The position numbers and the translations under genes were made by a program. Below are positions 62,601 to 64,000 of a stretch of 64,000 nucleotides of DNA, one piece after another; position 1 is the stretch's first letter; each line of letters begins with the position of its first letter. The notes under the pieces were generated by a model that ran no database searches, had not been told where the DNA came from, and worked only from the letters and a program-made list of their open reading frames with translations. This DNA is from Rhizobium sp. PP-CC-3A-592 (lineage in GTDB: Bacteria; Pseudomonadota; Alphaproteobacteria; Rhizobiales; Rhizobiaceae), in assembly GCF_003217095.1 (NCBI RefSeq), contig NZ_QJSR01000004.1:1-64000 (forward strand). Reading direction: 5' to 3'.

Positions 62601-64000
62601 TCCAGATGAGCGACAACAGCCTGCGCGCCGCACTTCGCCTCAGCGCCCCGCCTGCCTCCCTGCCCGCCGCTCTCGCTTCAAGGTTCGACACCAACCTCGC
62701 ACTGTCGGCAAACGTCACCCGGGACACCGCCGGTGCCCTCAACGTCACCAACATCGCCGTGGATTCCGGCACCATCACCGCCAATGGCTCGCTGTCGCTG
62801 ATCGACGGACAGCTGACGGCGGCGACCGCCGGCACGCTTCCCGACCTCGGCAAGGTGCTGGCCGATGCCAAGGGCAGTGCCCGCTTCACGCTGGACGCCA
62901 CCGGCGCCCTCGAGCGCCCGCTGGTCAAGGCCGAGATCCGCTCCAGCGGCGCGACGCTCGCCGGGAGAACGCTGAGCGACCTCGTGGCCGCGGCCACCGT
63001 GACGGCCGACCCCCCAAACCCGCAGGCTGCGATCACCGCCACCGGCGCGCTCGGCGGCCAAGCCATCGACATCCGCACCCGGCTCGAAACGACGAACGGC
63101 CGTATCCGTATTCCGGAACTTGCCGCCCGGATCGGCGACAACCGGCTCGACGGCAGCATCGACCTGACCGAAGCCTACGAGCCGAACGGCACCATCACCT
63201 TCAACCTGCCGGATGTCGGTCTGATCGCCGCCATGGCCGGCGAACAGGCCTCGGGCGACCTTGCGGGCTCGGCCACCATTGCCAGCACAGGCGGCAAGAC
63301 CTCGCTGGCGCTGAAGGCATCCGGCTCGGGTATCAAGCGCGGCGATCTCGTCATCACCCGCCCTGAGGCGGACATCACCGTCGAAGACCTGAAGGCGCTC
63401 GCCATCCGCGGCACGGCCAAGGTGGAAACGATCGCGCAGGGGGCGAACCGCGTTTCCAACCTCGATCTCGCCTTCGACCAGAAACAGGCCGGTCTCACCG
63501 AAGTCCGCCTCGACGCGGTCTACGACAATGCGCCGCTCGTCTTCCGCGGCGCCATCGAAACGGCAGCGGCCCGCACGACCGTCAGGCTTTCAACGCTGTC
63601 CGCCGCGCCGCGCCAGATCGCGCTGAAGCTCGCCGCACCCTCCACCATCATCATCGAGAACGGTACGGTCCGCGTGTCCGACCTGCGCATCGGTGCATCC
63701 GGCGGCACCATGGCCCTCACCGGCACGGCGGGCGATGCGCTCGACCTCAGCGTCCGGCTCGACCGCCTGCCCGCCCGTTTGATCAATGCGGTCGCCCCGA
63801 CGCTCGGCGCCGACGGGACGATCGACGGCTCGATCGTCGCCAAGGGCACCGCTGCCGCTCCCGATGTCACCTACGACCTGCGCTGGGCCAATGCCACGGT
63901 CGCGCAGGCAAAGTCGGCCGGCGTCGGCGCGCTGACCATTACGGCGAAGGGCGGCTTTGCAGACAACACCGTCACGCTCGACACCGACATTCGTGGCGGC
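59636..64000 (+). CDS. tamB: TamB, translocation and assembly module inner component (3' end beyond window)
   Basis: The frame is open through the window end: 1455 codons so far, without the C-terminal DUF490 (TamB) domain that should close it. It starts MTRIFSIALRGFAILLSLVV with GGAG six bases upstream and an N-terminal membrane anchor (residues about 8-32). The remainder is repetitive beta-sheet (GTLTG, DGxL, LDGTFDNAPLSLKG) forming the TamB beta-taco lipid groove. A 516-codon unit is tandemly duplicated (60842-62389, 62390-63937). It links the inner membrane to TamA in the outer membrane. Confidence 0.9.
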   Translation, partial: MTRIFSIALRGFAILLSLVVVLALAFVLFAGFTAPGARMVASLIEKYASTPDQIVQINDPSALLTGTFKAGSIALYDSKGAYAEIRELKLDWTPTALFSKRFDAANLSAGYIRIDRLPIPSQQTEEVRSSFALPLDVKIDRFDLEEVVIGKAIAGEDQVLNAGGMVNATNSSIAATVAVAQRDRPDAKALADIVYDPAANALKLEASVDEPKGGMLAHALRLPQEPAITVRLTGDGPLSRWNGTASAALDGQEVLKLDGAHTLAPDGYRTLSLNGGGTFAALMPETLRPLFEGTTVINIAAALQDGTAIRIDRGRISTAAIDVNASGTLSTVGSNDLKVTLTGVDGPAPLRLPLAGGMAEFAVTSADLSLLGDARSAVLDLNAALDRAVLPQGTIENAALKAHSDAFNMTDRSGAVTLSLTTGATKLANADLDRLIRGPLTIDGRLDVTPDAIAFNPLTIDTAALDGTLTGSYGLTTGVFVTDLRLTAPAEALPPVVASRTGGPVSLDGRIETGADGALSLSGLSLKAPTLDATGNLALQSGSLTGRIEAAVPDIGAFAANASGRATLTADISGPLSALGIKAEARTDQATLAGKTVTGLTVVADTTLRGGLPVGKLTANGAVDGQAVTATADLTSENGALAIPALESTVADNRITGALTFTPDFQPNGTLNFALPNVGALASLAGQTAAGDLTGKADIVSRDGKTSVAIDATGSGLSRGDLSIVQPRAQVTITDLKNLTVEGKITADSLGQGTNRATGATIILNKLGADTNIALDGTFDNAPLSLKGSVTTESGTPSFTIQSLNAAPRGIPLELSDPKTLALDQGGVRLDDFAIQLPGGTASVTGLVGQTLDVTVAVRGNPAVEYAQPIDGGEARVAITTADIVARGPMTGAVIDVKGQLAYVAVPQGRLETVGVVAHSDSFDITGRQGAIRATIDAGATRFVNADLGRLLLSPLKLDATISVAPDAVGFDPVTIDSAGLDGAVNGRFQMSDNSLRAALRLSAPPASLPAALASRFDTNLALSANVTRDTAGALNVTNIAVDSGTITANGSLSLIDGQLTAATAGTLPDLGKVLADAKGSARFTLDATGALERPLVKAEIRSSGATLAGRTLSDLVAAATVTADPPNPQAAITATGALGGQAIDIRTRLETTNGRIRIPELAARIGDNRLDGSIDLTEAYEPNGTITFNLPDVGLIAAMAGEQASGDLAGSATIASTGGKTSLALKASGSGIKRGDLVITRPEADITVEDLKALAIRGTAKVETIAQGANRVSNLDLAFDQKQAGLTEVRLDAVYDNAPLVFRGAIETAAARTTVRLSTLSAAPRQIALKLAAPSTIIIENGTVRVSDLRIGASGGTMALTGTAGDALDLSVRLDRLPARLINAVAPTLGADGTIDGSIVAKGTAAAPDVTYDLRWANATVAQAKSAGVGALTITAKGGFADNTVTLDTDIRGG
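60842..63937 (+). repeat. Two tandem 1548-bp coding repeats within tamB
   Basis: Landmarks recur at a constant distance of 1548 bp: AHSDAFN (60842) and AHSDSFD (62390); GCGACGCTCGCCGGGA (61403) and the same 16-mer (62951). The translations align over their whole length without net gap (e.g. PNGTLNFALPNVG with PNGTITFNLPDVG; DNAPLSLKG with DNAPLVFRG). A third, partial unit may begin at the window edge. Confidence 0.85.

Overview
The window looks like chromosomal DNA of an alphaproteobacterium, probably of the order Hyphomicrobiales (rhizobia and relatives). The evidence is uniformly GC-rich coding, a succinyl-CoA/glycine-type 5-aminolevulinate synthase (HemA), a TamA-TamB pair, and a prophage whose products (GcrA regulator, podovirus structural set) are typical of phages of this class. 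No species can be named from the sequence.

Left chromosomal flank (1-7025). On the minus strand lie a cobalamin-dependent methionine synthase encoded as two in-frame halves, with a 24-bp palindromic operator just upstream and a terminator downstream, and a sugar operon (ROK kinase, UPF0303 protein, N-acylglucosamine 2-epimerase/mannose isomerase). A tRNA-Arg(CCT) gene follows at 7026-7102.

Prophage (7055-49926, about 42.8 kb). A temperate podovirus has integrated in the 3' half of the tRNA gene. A 48-bp copy of the tRNA end at 49879-49926 is attR. Order from the left: leftward operon for integration, excision and recombination (tyrosine integrase, small excisionase-like protein, RecA-fold ATPase, PD-(D/E)XK exonuclease, HNH protein); a lambda-like switch with CI and a Cro-like protein and five ACACC-N4-GGTGT type operators; a rightward early region (small proteins, RusA, GcrA, NPPW methyltransferase, DUF1376 replication protein, AlpA-like regulator); an inserted accessory block with a proteasome/HslV-like Ntn hydrolase and a convergent XRE operon; head genes (terminase, portal, scaffold, capsid, Bbp16-type cement); tail and ejection proteins including a 1077-residue double peptidoglycan hydrolase; a cassette-like tail-fibre block; accessory surface-modifying genes (glycosyltransferase-like, secreted protein, hexapeptide acyltransferase, radical SAM enzyme); and lysis genes (GH108 endolysin, nested spanins, holin-like protein). 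A 12-bp motif, CCTGTGCTTTGC, recurs six times, always on the late-gene strand and ahead of gene starts. It is the best candidate here for an undescribed late promoter element.

Right chromosomal flank (49927-64000). Three minus-strand glycosyltransferase-type genes (two GT61, one O-fucosyltransferase-like) adjoin attR. They are followed by dxr (isoprenoid synthesis), a DUF2938 membrane protein, hemA, a glycine-zipper lipoprotein, tamA, and the first 4.4 kb of a very large tamB that contains a 516-codon tandem duplication and runs off the end of the window.
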